Notes under the pieces: generated by a model
The model's input: only the letters and a program-made list of their open reading frames with translations
The model's database searches: none
What the model was told of the DNA's origin: nothing
Assembly: GCF_034009455.1 (NCBI RefSeq)
Contig: NZ_CP125380.1
Coordinates: forward strand, 4,105,501 to 4,169,500
Source: Pseudomonas sp. P5_109
GTDB lineage: Bacteria > Pseudomonadota > Gammaproteobacteria > Pseudomonadales > Pseudomonadaceae
DNA length: 64,000 bases
Reading direction: 5' to 3'
Part shown: positions 36,730 to 45,664 of the stretch, in pieces
Position numbering within the stretch: the first letter of the stretch is position 1
Layout: each line of letters starts with the position of its first letter
Made by a program: the position numbers and the translations under genes

Positions 36730-37980
36730 TCAGGTCACGCTGTGGCGAACTTGATATCGCGCTTGCGACCAGGTGTTCTGGTCGAGGATCTCGCCGAGAA
36801 TCTGCACGGCATCCCAGACTTCGGTGAAGGTCGTGTACAGCGGGGTGAAACCGAAACGCATGATGCGCGGCTCGCGGTAGTCACCGATCACGCCACGGTC
36901 GATCAGGGCCTGGATCACCGCATAACCTTCGGGGTGTTCGAAGCTGACGTGACTGCCACGCCTGGCGTGCTCACGCGGCGTGACCAGTGTCAGTTCGTGA
37001 GTCGCGCTACGCTGCTCGACCAACTCGATGAACAGGTCGGTCAGCGCCAGGGATTTGCGCCGCAGGCTGGCCATGTCGGTCTGGGCGAACACGTCCAGGC
37101 CACACTCGACCATCGCCAACGAGGTGATCGGCTGGGTGCCGCACAGGTAGCGCGCGATGCCGCTGCTCGGCTCGTAATGCGACTCCATGGCGAACTGTCG
37201 CGAATGGCCGAACCAGCCGGACAGTGGCTGCGGCACCAGATCGCACAACTGCGGCGACACCCAGACAAAGGCCTGCGAGCCCGGCCCGCCGTTGAGGTAC
37301 TTGTAGGTGCAGCCGATCGCGTAGTCGGCACCCGCCTGATGCAGGTCGACCGGTACCGCGCCCGCTGAGTGGGCCAGGTCCCAGATGGCCAGCGCGCCAC
37401 ATTCGTGGGTCAGCGCGGTCAGGGCCTGCATGTCGTGCATGTAGCCGGTCTTGTAGTTGACGTGGGTGAGCATGACCACCGCCGTGTCCTGGTCAATCGC
37501 TTGCGGCAACTGTTCAGGACTGTCGACCAGGCGCAGGGTGTAACCCTGTTGCAGCATTTGCGCGAGGCCTTCGGCGATGTACAGGTCAGTCGGGAAATTG
37601 CTCGATTCGCTGACGATCACCCGCCGCTGCGGCGACCTGCTGGCCTGTACGCGCAAGGCAGCGCTGAGCACTTTGAACAGGTTGATCGAGGTGGTATCGG
37701 TCACCACGACTTCACCGTCCCCTGCCCCGATCAAGCCCGCCAAGCGGTTGCCCAGACGCTCGGACAACTCGCGCCAGCCTGCACTGTTCCAGCTGCGGAT
37801 CAAGCCATTGCCCCACTCCTCGGCGACCACCGCTTGAGCCCGCGCCAACGCGGCGACCGGCCGCGCGCCCAGGGAGTTGCCATCGAGATAGATAACGCCT
37901 TCAGGGAGCGCAAATTGCTGACGCAGGTGCGCCAGCGTGTCCTGGGCATCAAGCGCCAGACAATCGTTTCTTGTGGTCAT
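36730..37980 (-). CDS. kynU: Kynureninase
   Basis: 416 residues, the normal length. PLP enzyme cleaving L-kynurenine to anthranilate and alanine. Signature elements: [11 protein letters not shown] near residue 31, [15 protein letters not shown] with Asp201, and [12 protein letters not shown] with the PLP lysine at 227; [15 protein letters not shown] lies near the end. Divergent from kynR with about 186 bp between them. Anthranilate produced here is the substrate of antABC. Confidence 0.95.
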   Translation of the reverse strand: MTTRNDCLALDAQDTLAHLRQQFALPEGVIYLDGNSLGARPVAALARAQAVVAEEWGNGLIRSWNSAGWRELSERLGNRLAGLIGAGDGEVVVTDTTSINLFKVLSAALRVQASRSPQRRVIVSESSNFPTDLYIAEGLAQMLQQGYTLRLVDSPEQLPQAIDQDTAVVMLTHVNYKTGYMHDMQALTALTHECGALAIWDLAHSAGAVPVDLHQAGADYAIGCTYKYLNGGPGSQAFVWVSPQLCDLVPQPLSGWFGHSRQFAMESHYEPSSGIARYLCGTQPITSLAMVECGLDVFAQTDMASLRRKSLALTDLFIELVEQRSATHELTLVTPREHARRGSHVSFEHPEGYAVIQALIDRGVIGDYREPRIMRFGFTPLYTTFTEVWDAVQILGEILDQNTWSQARYQVRHSVT

Positions 37981-38166
37981 TGGGTGTCCTGTTTTTTGTT
38001 ATGCGGCGCCCTCCGGGCGCCTTGAATCAAGGCCATTCGCTTGCCTTTCGATGGAGAGATAATGAACGAACCTTTGCAGAATTTTCGTGCAAAGTGCGCA
38101 GCGTTATAGTAGTTATCTCGCAGATTATTCGAATCAAAGCCCAATAAACGCGGATTTATTCAAACC

Positions 38167-38640
38167 ATGAATCTTGACTCCACAGACCTGCGAATCCTGT
38201 ATCAATTGCAACAGGATGGCCGTATCAGCAATCAGGAATTGGCCGAGAAAGTCGCTTTGTCACCGTCGGCTTGCCTGCGCCGGTTGCGCCTGCTGGAAAG
38301 CGAAGGAATCATCACCGGCTATCGCGCGGTGCTGAACGCCGAGCGGCTGGGCATTGAACTGGAAGCCATCGTTCATGTGTCGCTGCGACAGGACGTCGAG
38401 GACTGGCACGAGACCTTCATCAAGAAGGTCCAGCAGTGGCCGGAAGTGGTCACCGCGTATGTCGTCACCGGGGCGAGCAACTATGTGTTGCGGGTCCAGG
38501 CCCGCAACCTCAAGCACTTCTCGGATTTCATCGTCAACCACCTCAACCGCACCGCCGGCGTCACCGATATACGTTCGGAAATCGTCCTGCAAAAGATCAA
38601 GGAGCGCGAGGAATTGCTGGATCTGGTGGTACGCAAATAA
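38167..38640 (+). CDS. kynR: Lrp/AsnC-family regulator of kynurenine genes
   Basis: 157 residues. N-terminal Lrp helix-turn-helix (LDSTDLRILYQLQQDGRISNQ, then ELAEKVALSPSACLRRLRLLE) and a C-terminal RAM effector domain (AYVVTGASNYVLRVQ). Divergent from kynU, as in Pseudomonas kyn loci where KynR responds to L-kynurenine and activates kynU/kynB. Its 3' end faces antR across a REP-like inverted repeat. Confidence 0.87.
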   Translation: MNLDSTDLRILYQLQQDGRISNQELAEKVALSPSACLRRLRLLESEGIITGYRAVLNAERLGIELEAIVHVSLRQDVEDWHETFIKKVQQWPEVVTAYVVTGASNYVLRVQARNLKHFSDFIVNHLNRTAGVTDIRSEIVLQKIKEREELLDLVVRK

Positions 38641-38692
38641 CGCCGTTGGCGCCCAATGCTGCTCACTCAAGAGCATCTTGAGCCAGTGAGAA

Positions 38693-38788
38693 CCTGTGGC
38701 GAGGGAGCTTGCTCCCGCTGGGGCGCGAAGCGGCCCTAAAAATGGGACTGCTGCGCAGTCCAACGGGAGCAAGCTCCCTCGCCACAGG
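38693..38788. repeat. REP-type inverted repeat between convergent kynR and antR
   Basis: Left arm 38693-38717 and right arm 38764-38788 are perfect 25-bp inverted copies (core GCGAGGGAGCTTGCTCCCG) around a 46-base GC-rich centre that itself has a small hairpin. It is the second Pseudomonas REP class in this window, unrelated to the GTAGGAGC class, and is placed to serve both convergent transcripts. Confidence 0.9.
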
Positions 38789-38825
38789 CTGCTTATTGTT
38801 TGCCCTATATCTTAAGTGAACAGCA

Positions 38826-39833
38826 TTACCGCAGGCGCCGGGCTTCGTTGCGCTGTAAGGTCATGCTCGGGGTTTCGTCGAACAGCTTGCGGTACTCGGT
38901 GGAAAAACGCCCCAGGTGCATGAACCCCCAGCCCATGGCTATCCCGGAAATATTGCGTGCCGAGCCGTGCTCGAGAATCTCCTGGCGCACGGCGTTCAAG
39001 CGGTACTTTTTCAGGTAGACCATCGGCGACATGGCGAAGTACTTCTTGAACGCATCGAACAGCTTGAAGCGCGAAACGCCGGCAGCGGCCTCGATGTCCT
39101 CCAGGTGCAACGCTTCGCGGGCATTGTCGTGGATGTACTGTCGAGCCCTGATCAGGTAGTGCGGCAACTTCACACCCAGCGCATCCCGCAACTCCTGCGA
39201 GTAGTTGTTGGGCTGGGCGAGGATCAAGCCTTTGATCAGCGAGCTTTCGATGTCCCGGGTGAAGGCCACCTGTTCGAAGAGTTCGCTGCTGCGTTCCAGC
39301 TCGTCGATGAAATAACGCGCCATGCGCCACCACGACGCCGATGCGCCATCGATCGCATCCATCACCGGCTCGAAGCGCAGCGGTACGTCCAACGGCCGTT
39401 GCAACATCCCCTCCAGCGCTTCGCTCATGGCGCTGCGGGTAATCACCACCTGAACCTTGCGACAGTCACCGGAGATCGCCAGCAGCTGGTTTTCATTGGG
39501 CGAAACGATCACCCCTTGATCGCGGTCGGACCTGATCACGCTGCCATCCTTGCTCAGCTCCTGCTGGCCCACCAGCGGCAAGCTCAGGCTGTAGCTGCTG
39601 AAGTGCTCGGCGTCTTCGATATCGATGGTGACATCGGTCCCGTATTCGATAGTACCCAGGGTGGTGGCCATTGATTTGAACATGTTGGCGCTGTGATGAA
39701 AGCGGATCCGTTCGGGGGTCGCGCTCACCAGTCGATGGGGTCCGCAGATACCGGACATCCAGCTTCTGGCAGCCTCGAGGTCATCGCTGTCGACACGAAT
39801 GTCGCGAAACTGCGGATCAACTTTGCTACTCAT
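38826..39833 (-). CDS. antR: AraC-family activator of anthranilate dioxygenase
   Basis: 335 residues from ATG 39833; the frame runs 32 codons further without support. The N-terminal AraC_binding_2-type domain (SYSLSLPLVGQQEL, VSPNENQLLAISGDCRKVQV) is followed by the C-terminal AraC/XylS helix-turn-helix pair (about residues 235-335: AREALHLEDIEAAAGVSRFK, then FKKYFAMSPMVYLKKYRLN). Divergent from antA with 374 bp between, the standard AntR arrangement; it activates antABC in response to anthranilate. Confidence 0.88.
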   Translation of the reverse strand: MSSKVDPQFRDIRVDSDDLEAARSWMSGICGPHRLVSATPERIRFHHSANMFKSMATTLGTIEYGTDVTIDIEDAEHFSSYSLSLPLVGQQELSKDGSVIRSDRDQGVIVSPNENQLLAISGDCRKVQVVITRSAMSEALEGMLQRPLDVPLRFEPVMDAIDGASASWWRMARYFIDELERSSELFEQVAFTRDIESSLIKGLILAQPNNYSQELRDALGVKLPHYLIRARQYIHDNAREALHLEDIEAAAGVSRFKLFDAFKKYFAMSPMVYLKKYRLNAVRQEILEHGSARNISGIAMGWGFMHLGRFSTEYRKLFDETPSMTLQRNEARRLR

Positions 39834-40207
39834 CACGGTGCACTCACAGGCAATATTTTCGGCGCGCTCTGACGGCGCGTACCAGGCTGGAAAGGAGCAA
39901 CTTCCACGCCATAAAACACCGGCGCCCACTTAACGGATAGTGATCGGCAACTATGCGGATAAGGCATGGCTGGCGCAGCCGGAAAAACACTCGATGCGCA
40001 CTCGACGCATTGCAAAACAGTATCCGATTGGCGCATTCAGGTGCAGCCGTTTATCACCTGGTGCGCAATTTGTGTCATCGCTGCCCAACAGGCTGTTACC
40101 TGCCCCCCAACTTTACGGACTGCCTTCGCCAACTTATCGGATAGACCGCCACCCGCCCCGCTTCTCTAATGAGCACACCGATTAGCCCAATAAAAAAGGT
40201 GCACACC
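39834..40207. promoter_or_regulatory. antR-antA control region
   Basis: 374 bases between divergent genes, where AntR binding and the antA promoter must lie. Imperfect direct repeats are visible (CGATGCGCACTCGACGCATTG near 39992, GCGCA near 40033), but I could not pick a reliable AntR site or -35/-10 pair by eye. No gene is supported here. Confidence 0.5.
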
Positions 40208-41596
40208 ATGAGTGGCGAAAAAAACGTCGAGCAGTGGAAAACGTTTATCCAGGGCTGCCTGGATTTCCGCCCGGCAGAAGGTGTATTTCGCATCGCCCGG
40301 GACATCTTCACCGAGCCGCAGCTGTTCGACCTGGAGATGGAACTGATCTTCGAGAAGAACTGGATCTACGCCTGCCACGAAAGCGAGCTGGCCAACAACC
40401 ACGACTTCGTGACCATGCGCGCCGGTCGCCAGCCGATGATCATCACCCGCGACGGTGACGGCCAACTCAATGCACTGATCAATGCCTGCCAGCATCGCGG
40501 CACGACGCTGACCCGCGTCGGCAAGGGCAATCAGTCGACCTTCACCTGTCCCTTCCATGCCTGGTGCTACAAAAGCGATGGTCGCCTGGTCAAGGTCAAG
40601 GCCCCTGGCGAGTACCCGGAAGGCTTCGACAAAGCCACGCGCGGCCTGAAAAAAGCGCGCATCCAGAGCTACAAGGGCTTCGTGTTCATCAGCCTGGATG
40701 TGCACGCGGACAACAGCCTGGAAGACTTCCTCGGCGATGCCCGGGTGTTCTTCGACATGATGGTCGCCCAGTCGCCGACCGGTGAGCTGGAGGTACTGCC
40801 CGGCAAGTCGGCCTACACCTACGACGGCAACTGGAAGCTGCAGAACGAAAACGGCCTCGATGGTTACCACGTCAGCACGGTGCACTATAACTACGTGGCC
40901 ACGGTGCAACATCGCCAGCAGGTCAACAGCGAGAACGGCAGCGCCGCCAGCGGCACCCTCGACTACAGCAAACTCGGCGCCGGCGACGCCAATACCGATG
41001 ACGGCTGGTTCGCCTTCAACAATGGCCACAGCCTGCTGTTCAGCGACATGCCCAACCCTTCGGTACGCTCCGGCTACGCAACGATCATGCCGCGCCTGAT
41101 CGAAGCACACGGCCAGCAAAAGGCCGAGTGGATGATGCATCGCCTGCGCAACCTGAACATCTATCCGAGCCTGTTTTTCCTCGATCAAATCAGCTCGCAA
41201 CTGCGCATCATCCGCCCGGTGGCGTGGAACAAGACCGAAATCGTCAGCCAATGCATCGGCGTCAAGGGCGAGTCCGATGCCGACCGCGAAAACCGCATTC
41301 GCCAGTTCGAAGACTTTTTCAACGTCTCGGGCCTGGGCACGCCGGATGACCTGGTGGAATTCCGGGAGGCCCAGCGCGGTTTCCAGGCACGCCTGGAGCG
41401 CTGGAGCGATATTTCCCGCGGCAGTCACCGCTGGGCCACTGGCGCCACGCCCAACAGCGAAGCGATCGGCATTGCCCCGGCCATGACCGGCACCGAATTC
41501 ACCCACGAAGGGCTTTACGTCAACCAGCACCGCAACTGGCAGCAATTCCTGCTCGACGGCCTGGACGCCAAATCCCTGAAACTCCGTGAGGTGTAA
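40208..41596 (+). CDS. antA: Anthranilate 1,2-dioxygenase large subunit
   Basis: 462 residues from ATG 40208; ATG 40169 is 13 codons upstream. Rieske non-heme iron oxygenase alpha subunit: [2Fe-2S] ligands Cys94, His96, Cys114, His117 (ACQHRGTT and CPFHAWC). The mononuclear-iron site is in GLDGYHVSTVHYNY with Asp218, His221 and His226. It hydroxylates anthranilate to catechol with release of CO2 and ammonia. Stop and antB start overlap (TAATG). Cytoplasmic; needs AntB and reductase AntC. Confidence 0.94.
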   Translation: MSGEKNVEQWKTFIQGCLDFRPAEGVFRIARDIFTEPQLFDLEMELIFEKNWIYACHESELANNHDFVTMRAGRQPMIITRDGDGQLNALINACQHRGTTLTRVGKGNQSTFTCPFHAWCYKSDGRLVKVKAPGEYPEGFDKATRGLKKARIQSYKGFVFISLDVHADNSLEDFLGDARVFFDMMVAQSPTGELEVLPGKSAYTYDGNWKLQNENGLDGYHVSTVHYNYVATVQHRQQVNSENGSAASGTLDYSKLGAGDANTDDGWFAFNNGHSLLFSDMPNPSVRSGYATIMPRLIEAHGQQKAEWMMHRLRNLNIYPSLFFLDQISSQLRIIRPVAWNKTEIVSQCIGVKGESDADRENRIRQFEDFFNVSGLGTPDDLVEFREAQRGFQARLERWSDISRGSHRWATGATPNSEAIGIAPAMTGTEFTHEGLYVNQHRNWQQFLLDGLDAKSLKLREV

Positions 41597-42090
41597 TGAT
41601 GAATGCGCAATTGCAGTATCAGATCGAACAGTTTTTCTATCGCAAATCCGAACTGTGCGACGCCCAGGACTGGGACGCCTACCTCCAGTTGTTCGCCGGG
41701 CACAGCGAGTTCCACTTGCCGCAATGGGACTCCGAACACGTCCATACCCGCGACCCCAAGCGCGAAATGTCACTGATCTATTACCCCAATCGTTCGGGCC
41801 TGGAAGACCGCGTGTTCCGCCTGCGCACCGGCAAGTCCGCCTCCTCGACGCCGATGCCGCGCACCTTGCACCAGATCAACAACGTGCGCATCGGCGAGCT
41901 TGCAAATGGCGAGCTGGAGGTGCGGCTGAACTGGCAAACCTTGTACTACCGCCTGGCGACGTCCGAGCAGTTCTTTGGCCGCGCGACCTATCACCTCAAG
42001 CCCCACGCCGATAGCTGGTTGATCACCCGCAAGCATGTGCTGCTGCTCAACGACACCATCAACTCGGTGCTCGATTTCTACCACCTCTGA
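41596..42090 (+). CDS. antB: Anthranilate 1,2-dioxygenase small subunit
   Basis: 164 residues, starting at ATG 41596 or the adjacent ATG 41599 and overlapping the antA stop. Beta-subunit (SnoaL/NTF2-like) of ring-hydroxylating dioxygenases: IEQFFYRKSELCDAQDWDAYL near the start and RTLHQINNVRIGE mid-protein. Structural partner of AntA in an alpha3beta3 hexamer. Middle gene of antABC. Confidence 0.93.
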   Translation: MMNAQLQYQIEQFFYRKSELCDAQDWDAYLQLFAGHSEFHLPQWDSEHVHTRDPKREMSLIYYPNRSGLEDRVFRLRTGKSASSTPMPRTLHQINNVRIGELANGELEVRLNWQTLYYRLATSEQFFGRATYHLKPHADSWLITRKHVLLLNDTINSVLDFYHL

Positions 42091-42108
42091 ATCCAAGGAG
42101 ACCGGGGC

Positions 42109-43131
42109 ATGAACCATAAGGTCGCGTTCAGTTTTGCCGACGGCAAAACGCTGTTCTTTCCCGTACAACCCAACGAAATCCTGCTCGACGCAGCCCTGCG
42201 CAACGGCATCAACATTCCCCTGGATTGCCGCGAAGGCGTCTGCGGAACCTGCCAGGGACGCTGCGAGTCGGGCGAGTACAGCCAGGACTATGTGGATGAG
42301 GAAGCCCTCTCCAGCCAGGACCTGCAACAACGCAAGATGCTCACCTGCCAGACCCGGGTCAAATCCGACGCGGCGTTCTATTTCGACTTCGCCTCCAGCC
42401 TGTGCAATGCCGCCGGCCCCGATCAACTCACGGCAACGGTCAGCGCCGTCAAACAGGTGTCGGACAGCACGGCGATCCTGCATCTGGACCTGGGTCAGGT
42501 CGGGCAATCCCTGGATTTCCTGCCCGGGCAGTACGCCCGGCTGCTGATTCCGGGTACCGGGAACAAACGCTCCTACTCGTTCGCCAATCGGCCGAGCGCC
42601 AGCAATCAGCTGCAGTTCCTGATTCGCCTGCTGCCCAATGGGGTAATGAGCAACTACATCCGCGAACGCTGCCAGGTGGGCGACCAGATCGCCCTGGAGG
42701 CACCGCTGGGGGCTTTCTATCTGCGCCACGTCAGCAGGCCGCTGATCCTGGTGGCCGGTGGCACCGGTCTTTCGGCATTGCTGGGCATGCTCGACGAACT
42801 GGCGGAGCGCGGCTGCGAGCAACCCGTGCATTTGTACTACGGTGTGCGCGAGGCGGCCGACCTGTGCGAACAGGCGCGCATCCAGGCCTATGCGCAACGC
42901 ATCCCGGGGTTTCGCTACACCGAGGTGATCAGCGATCCGTCGCCGCACTGGACTGGCAAGCGCGGCTACATTGCCGAGCACTTCGACGCCGCTGAACTGC
43001 GCGATGGCGAGGTCGATATGTACGTCTGCGGGCCACCGCCGATGGTGGAGTCGATCAAGACCTGGCTACAGGCCCAGGCACCGGACAGCGTGCACCTGTA
43101 CTACGAAAAATTCACCGAGAGCAATACCTGA
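42109..43131 (+). CDS. antC: Anthranilate 1,2-dioxygenase reductase
   Basis: 340 residues, preceded by AAGGAGACCGGGGC. N-terminal plant-type [2Fe-2S] ferredoxin domain with Cys40, Cys45, Cys48 and Cys80 (DCREGVCGTCQGRC), then FAD domain (KRSYSFANRPS, the R-x-Y-S motif) and NAD domain (ILVAGGTGLSALLGML). It passes electrons from NADH to the AntA Rieske centre. A strong hairpin follows. Confidence 0.94.
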   Translation: MNHKVAFSFADGKTLFFPVQPNEILLDAALRNGINIPLDCREGVCGTCQGRCESGEYSQDYVDEEALSSQDLQQRKMLTCQTRVKSDAAFYFDFASSLCNAAGPDQLTATVSAVKQVSDSTAILHLDLGQVGQSLDFLPGQYARLLIPGTGNKRSYSFANRPSASNQLQFLIRLLPNGVMSNYIRERCQVGDQIALEAPLGAFYLRHVSRPLILVAGGTGLSALLGMLDELAERGCEQPVHLYYGVREAADLCEQARIQAYAQRIPGFRYTEVISDPSPHWTGKRGYIAEHFDAAELRDGEVDMYVCGPPPMVESIKTWLQAQAPDSVHLYYEKFTESNT

Positions 43132-43142
43132 CAGCCCTCACT

Positions 43143-43173
43143 CGACCGGAACGCCTGGCAGGCGTTCCGGTCG
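43143..43173. terminator. Bidirectional terminator between antC and kynB
   Basis: CGACCGGAACGCC (43143-43155) and GGCGTTCCGGTCG (43161-43173) form a perfect 13-bp stem with a five-base loop between two convergent genes. T-runs are weak on both sides but stem stability is high. Confidence 0.75.
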
Positions 43174-43197
43174 GGTGTGCTGAATGGGTTACCCGCG

Positions 43198-43842
43198 TTA
43201 CGACCTGCTCAGCGGCCGCAGAATCGCCCTGACCGGACTCGCGTCCAGATGCGCAAACCGCAGCGGCAAGGCGATCAACTCATAATCGCCTTCCGGGACC
43301 TCGTCCAGCACGATGCCTTCAAGGATCGCCATGTGGTGGCGGGCCACGGCGCCGTGTGAATCCAGGGTCTTGGATTGCTGCGGATCCAGTGACGGCGTAT
43401 CAATGCCAATCAAGCGCACACCAAGGCTCGCCAGCAAATCGATGGTTTCCCTGGCAACCGCGGTAAAACCCGAATCCCAGGCTGTCTGCGGCGCTTGTCG
43501 ATAGGTTCGCAGCAGCACACGCTCGGGCACATCGTGCAAACGTCCTTGCAGTTGCCCGGGCTGCACCAGCTCGCCGCTGTCCAGGCAATGCAGAACGCGG
43601 CAAGGCCCGATATAGACGTCCAACGCCACCTCGCCAATCGGCGCGCCGTCGGCGCTGTAATGCAGCGGCGCATCGACGTGGGCGCCGGTATGCGGCGACA
43701 GCGTGATGCGCCCGACATTCACCGGACACTCGGGACCGTAAGTCCAGACGCGTTCCTCCTGAAAAGGCGTGTCACCTGGCCAGGTCGGCGTTTCGGTACT
43801 CAGGAACGGGCTGATATCCCACAACGTTGTATTTTTTGTCAT
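43198..43842 (-). CDS. kynB: Kynurenine formamidase (arylformamidase)
   Basis: 214 residues from ATG 43842; the frame extends 35 codons further but the family start is here ([20 protein letters not shown]). Metal-dependent cyclase-fold formamidase that hydrolyses N-formyl-L-kynurenine. The family motif [12 protein letters not shown] (zinc ligands) is near residues 52-63, with GIDTPSLDP later. With kynU and antABC it converts formylkynurenine to catechol; kynA (tryptophan dioxygenase) is not next to it. Confidence 0.92.
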   Translation of the reverse strand: MTKNTTLWDISPFLSTETPTWPGDTPFQEERVWTYGPECPVNVGRITLSPHTGAHVDAPLHYSADGAPIGEVALDVYIGPCRVLHCLDSGELVQPGQLQGRLHDVPERVLLRTYRQAPQTAWDSGFTAVARETIDLLASLGVRLIGIDTPSLDPQQSKTLDSHGAVARHHMAILEGIVLDEVPEGDYELIALPLRFAHLDASPVRAILRPLSRS

Positions 43843-44412
43843 CGCCAATGCTCGCCGTTTTTTCCGAGTGAAATGATACGAGCGGCAGCGGTGAAGATTC
43901 GTGCAAAAACCGTGGGAAAGCCCGTGGGATTTCGCACAAACCGCCATGTATGGGTGGGATTTCGGCAGGAAATTTCAAAACGCTTTGCCACTTCTTTGAG
44001 CGTGGATTGTCGACGTCCTCGATTGTCCTGACGATATGCATACCGTCCATCTCCAGAAATTCCGGTCTGGCAGGCAAGACTGCGCCGGGCGTGGGCATTA
44101 TTCAGTTTTGTCCTGGTCCCGCCTCTGCGTCCCAAAATGCCAAGAAACTGTTCCTCTGTGCCCATAACCTCGAGCCCGGGATACCTACTATGAGGCCATC
44201 AAGCAACGGATCCACGGTTTGTACGCAAAACATGGTGCCGAGCAGACCTTTTGGCGCCCAGTTGCCCCGTGAAGAGCGTCTGGCGATAGCCCTGAAGACT
44301 CCCGCCGCTGAACATCCGGTTGTGCTTGTCCATCCTGAGGTAACCCTGACGGGGTGTGCTGCACTAAGCTTCTCAGGACCCAATCTGGTCAATCCGGGAC
44401 ACGAGGGTAAGC
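43843..44412. other. Intergenic region upstream of kynB
   Basis: 570 bases with no gene I can support. Frames on either strand (for example 43950-44453) lack family resemblance and ribosome sites. Three GTGGGA direct repeats occur near 43912-43960 just upstream of kynB. A short frame near 44180-44265 reads like decayed coding sequence but was not identified. Confidence 0.45.
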
Positions 44413-45450
44413 ATGTACACCTTGACGCGAAGCGCCAGCCTTACCAGCTATGAGCAAGTGGCCCGTTCAGTGGGGCTCGACCCTTTTCGCATGCTGCGCA
44501 TGGCCAAGCTGCCGGCCAGTGTCCTCGACGACCCGAACATAATGATCAGTAGCGATTCGTTAGGCTGGCTACTGGAGGAGTCCGCCCACCTGTCCGGCCA
44601 GGAGGCCTTCGGCCTGCTGCTCGCGGAAAAGCGCCAGCTGTCCAATTTTGGCATGCTGGCGCTGCTTATCCGCGAAGAACCCACACTGCGGGCAGCCTTG
44701 CAGGCTTGCTTGCGCTATGCGCGACTGCATAACGCCGGCGTGCAGTTGTGGCTTGAGGATGCAGGCGACCTGACTTTGCTGCAGGTGGGTGTGAACATGC
44801 AGGGCCATCATGGCGTCTGGCGCCAGGCGATAGAACAGGCCACCGGTATCATGTTGCGCACGTTGAGCATTCTGAGCGGCCATACTTTCCGGCCGGTCAG
44901 GGTCTGTTTCACCCATGAAGGCCCTGCCAGCCTGGAGGTGCACCACCGCGTGCTGGGAACAGCCATCGAGTTTTCCCAGGAGCTCAACGCCATCGTTTGC
45001 CGCGCACGCGATCTCGATATGGCAATCCCTGAAGCAGACCCGGCGCTGCATCGCGAAGTGAAGCGGTCGCTGGACATGCTGCTGGCCAACCTGCGCGATG
45101 AGCCGACGCAGCGGGTGCGTCAGATCGTCAAGATGCTGTTGCCAAGCGGTCTGTGTTCGGTCGATGGCGTGGCCCAGCATCTTGGCGTGCATCGACGCAC
45201 GCTCAACCGGCACCTGGCGATCGAGGGTGAGAGTGTCTCGACGATCATCAATGCTGTACGCGCCGAACTCGCCGAAGAGTACCTGGCTAACCGCAAGCGC
45301 CGATTGTATGAGGTCGCCGAACTCCTCGGCTTCTCTTCTGCCGGTGACTTCTCACGCTGGTTCCGCAGCCGTTTTGGCAAGACACCCTCGGCCTGGGCCG
45401 TCGCCTATCGAGAGAGCAAGGCGGCAGTCGAACCTGTCTCGCCTCAATAA
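44413..45450 (+). CDS. AraC-family regulator (arabinose-binding-like N-domain), copy A
   Basis: 345 residues from ATG 44413 (GAGGGTAAGC upstream). N-terminal Arabinose_bd-type domain (PF12625 style: GLDPFRMLRMAKLPASVLDDP, AFGLLLAEKRQLSNFGMLAL) and C-terminal AraC helix-turn-helix (VDGVAQHLGVHRRTLNRHLA, then YEVAELLGFSSAGDFSRWFR). Its architecture matches OruR/ArgR-like and catabolic AraC regulators. Followed by a paralogue in the same orientation. Target unknown. Confidence 0.87.
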   Translation: MYTLTRSASLTSYEQVARSVGLDPFRMLRMAKLPASVLDDPNIMISSDSLGWLLEESAHLSGQEAFGLLLAEKRQLSNFGMLALLIREEPTLRAALQACLRYARLHNAGVQLWLEDAGDLTLLQVGVNMQGHHGVWRQAIEQATGIMLRTLSILSGHTFRPVRVCFTHEGPASLEVHHRVLGTAIEFSQELNAIVCRARDLDMAIPEADPALHREVKRSLDMLLANLRDEPTQRVRQIVKMLLPSGLCSVDGVAQHLGVHRRTLNRHLAIEGESVSTIINAVRAELAEEYLANRKRRLYEVAELLGFSSAGDFSRWFRSRFGKTPSAWAVAYRESKAAVEPVSPQ

Positions 45451-45664
45451 ATAGAAAAACAGGTTCGAAGACGCTCAGTCTGCTGGTGTCCCAATACGCG
45501 AAGATTTTGTCCCCCAATGCGCATCGCCTCACTCTCCTGCCACCTACCATAGGCCCGCAGCCTCTCCTCCATGGGAAGGCGCTAGCAACATCTCTCCATC
45601 CTCTCGCTCAATACATCGTCGATGAAAAATGCAACACCGCCATCGGCCGAGGGAAATCCTGCGT

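Noticed and set aside
35389..37368. 659-residue open frame on the plus strand
   Set aside because: It runs antisense to the OprD porin and kynU genes, both clearly real, and its protein has random-looking composition.
40166..41773. 535-residue open frame on the minus strand
   Set aside because: Antisense to antA and antB, which have intact catalytic motifs.
43912..43960. Three GTGGGA direct repeats upstream of kynB, possibly related to the TGGGA palindromes
   Set aside because: They lack the inverted TCCCA arm and the fixed spacing of the palindromes at 20983, 24465 and 25417.
44180..44265. Short frame that reads like decayed coding sequence
   Set aside because: Too short to place in any family by eye, so not reported as a pseudogene.
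43950..44453. 167-residue frame upstream of the first AraC gene
   Set aside because: Overlaps the start of the AraC gene, has no family resemblance and no ribosome site.
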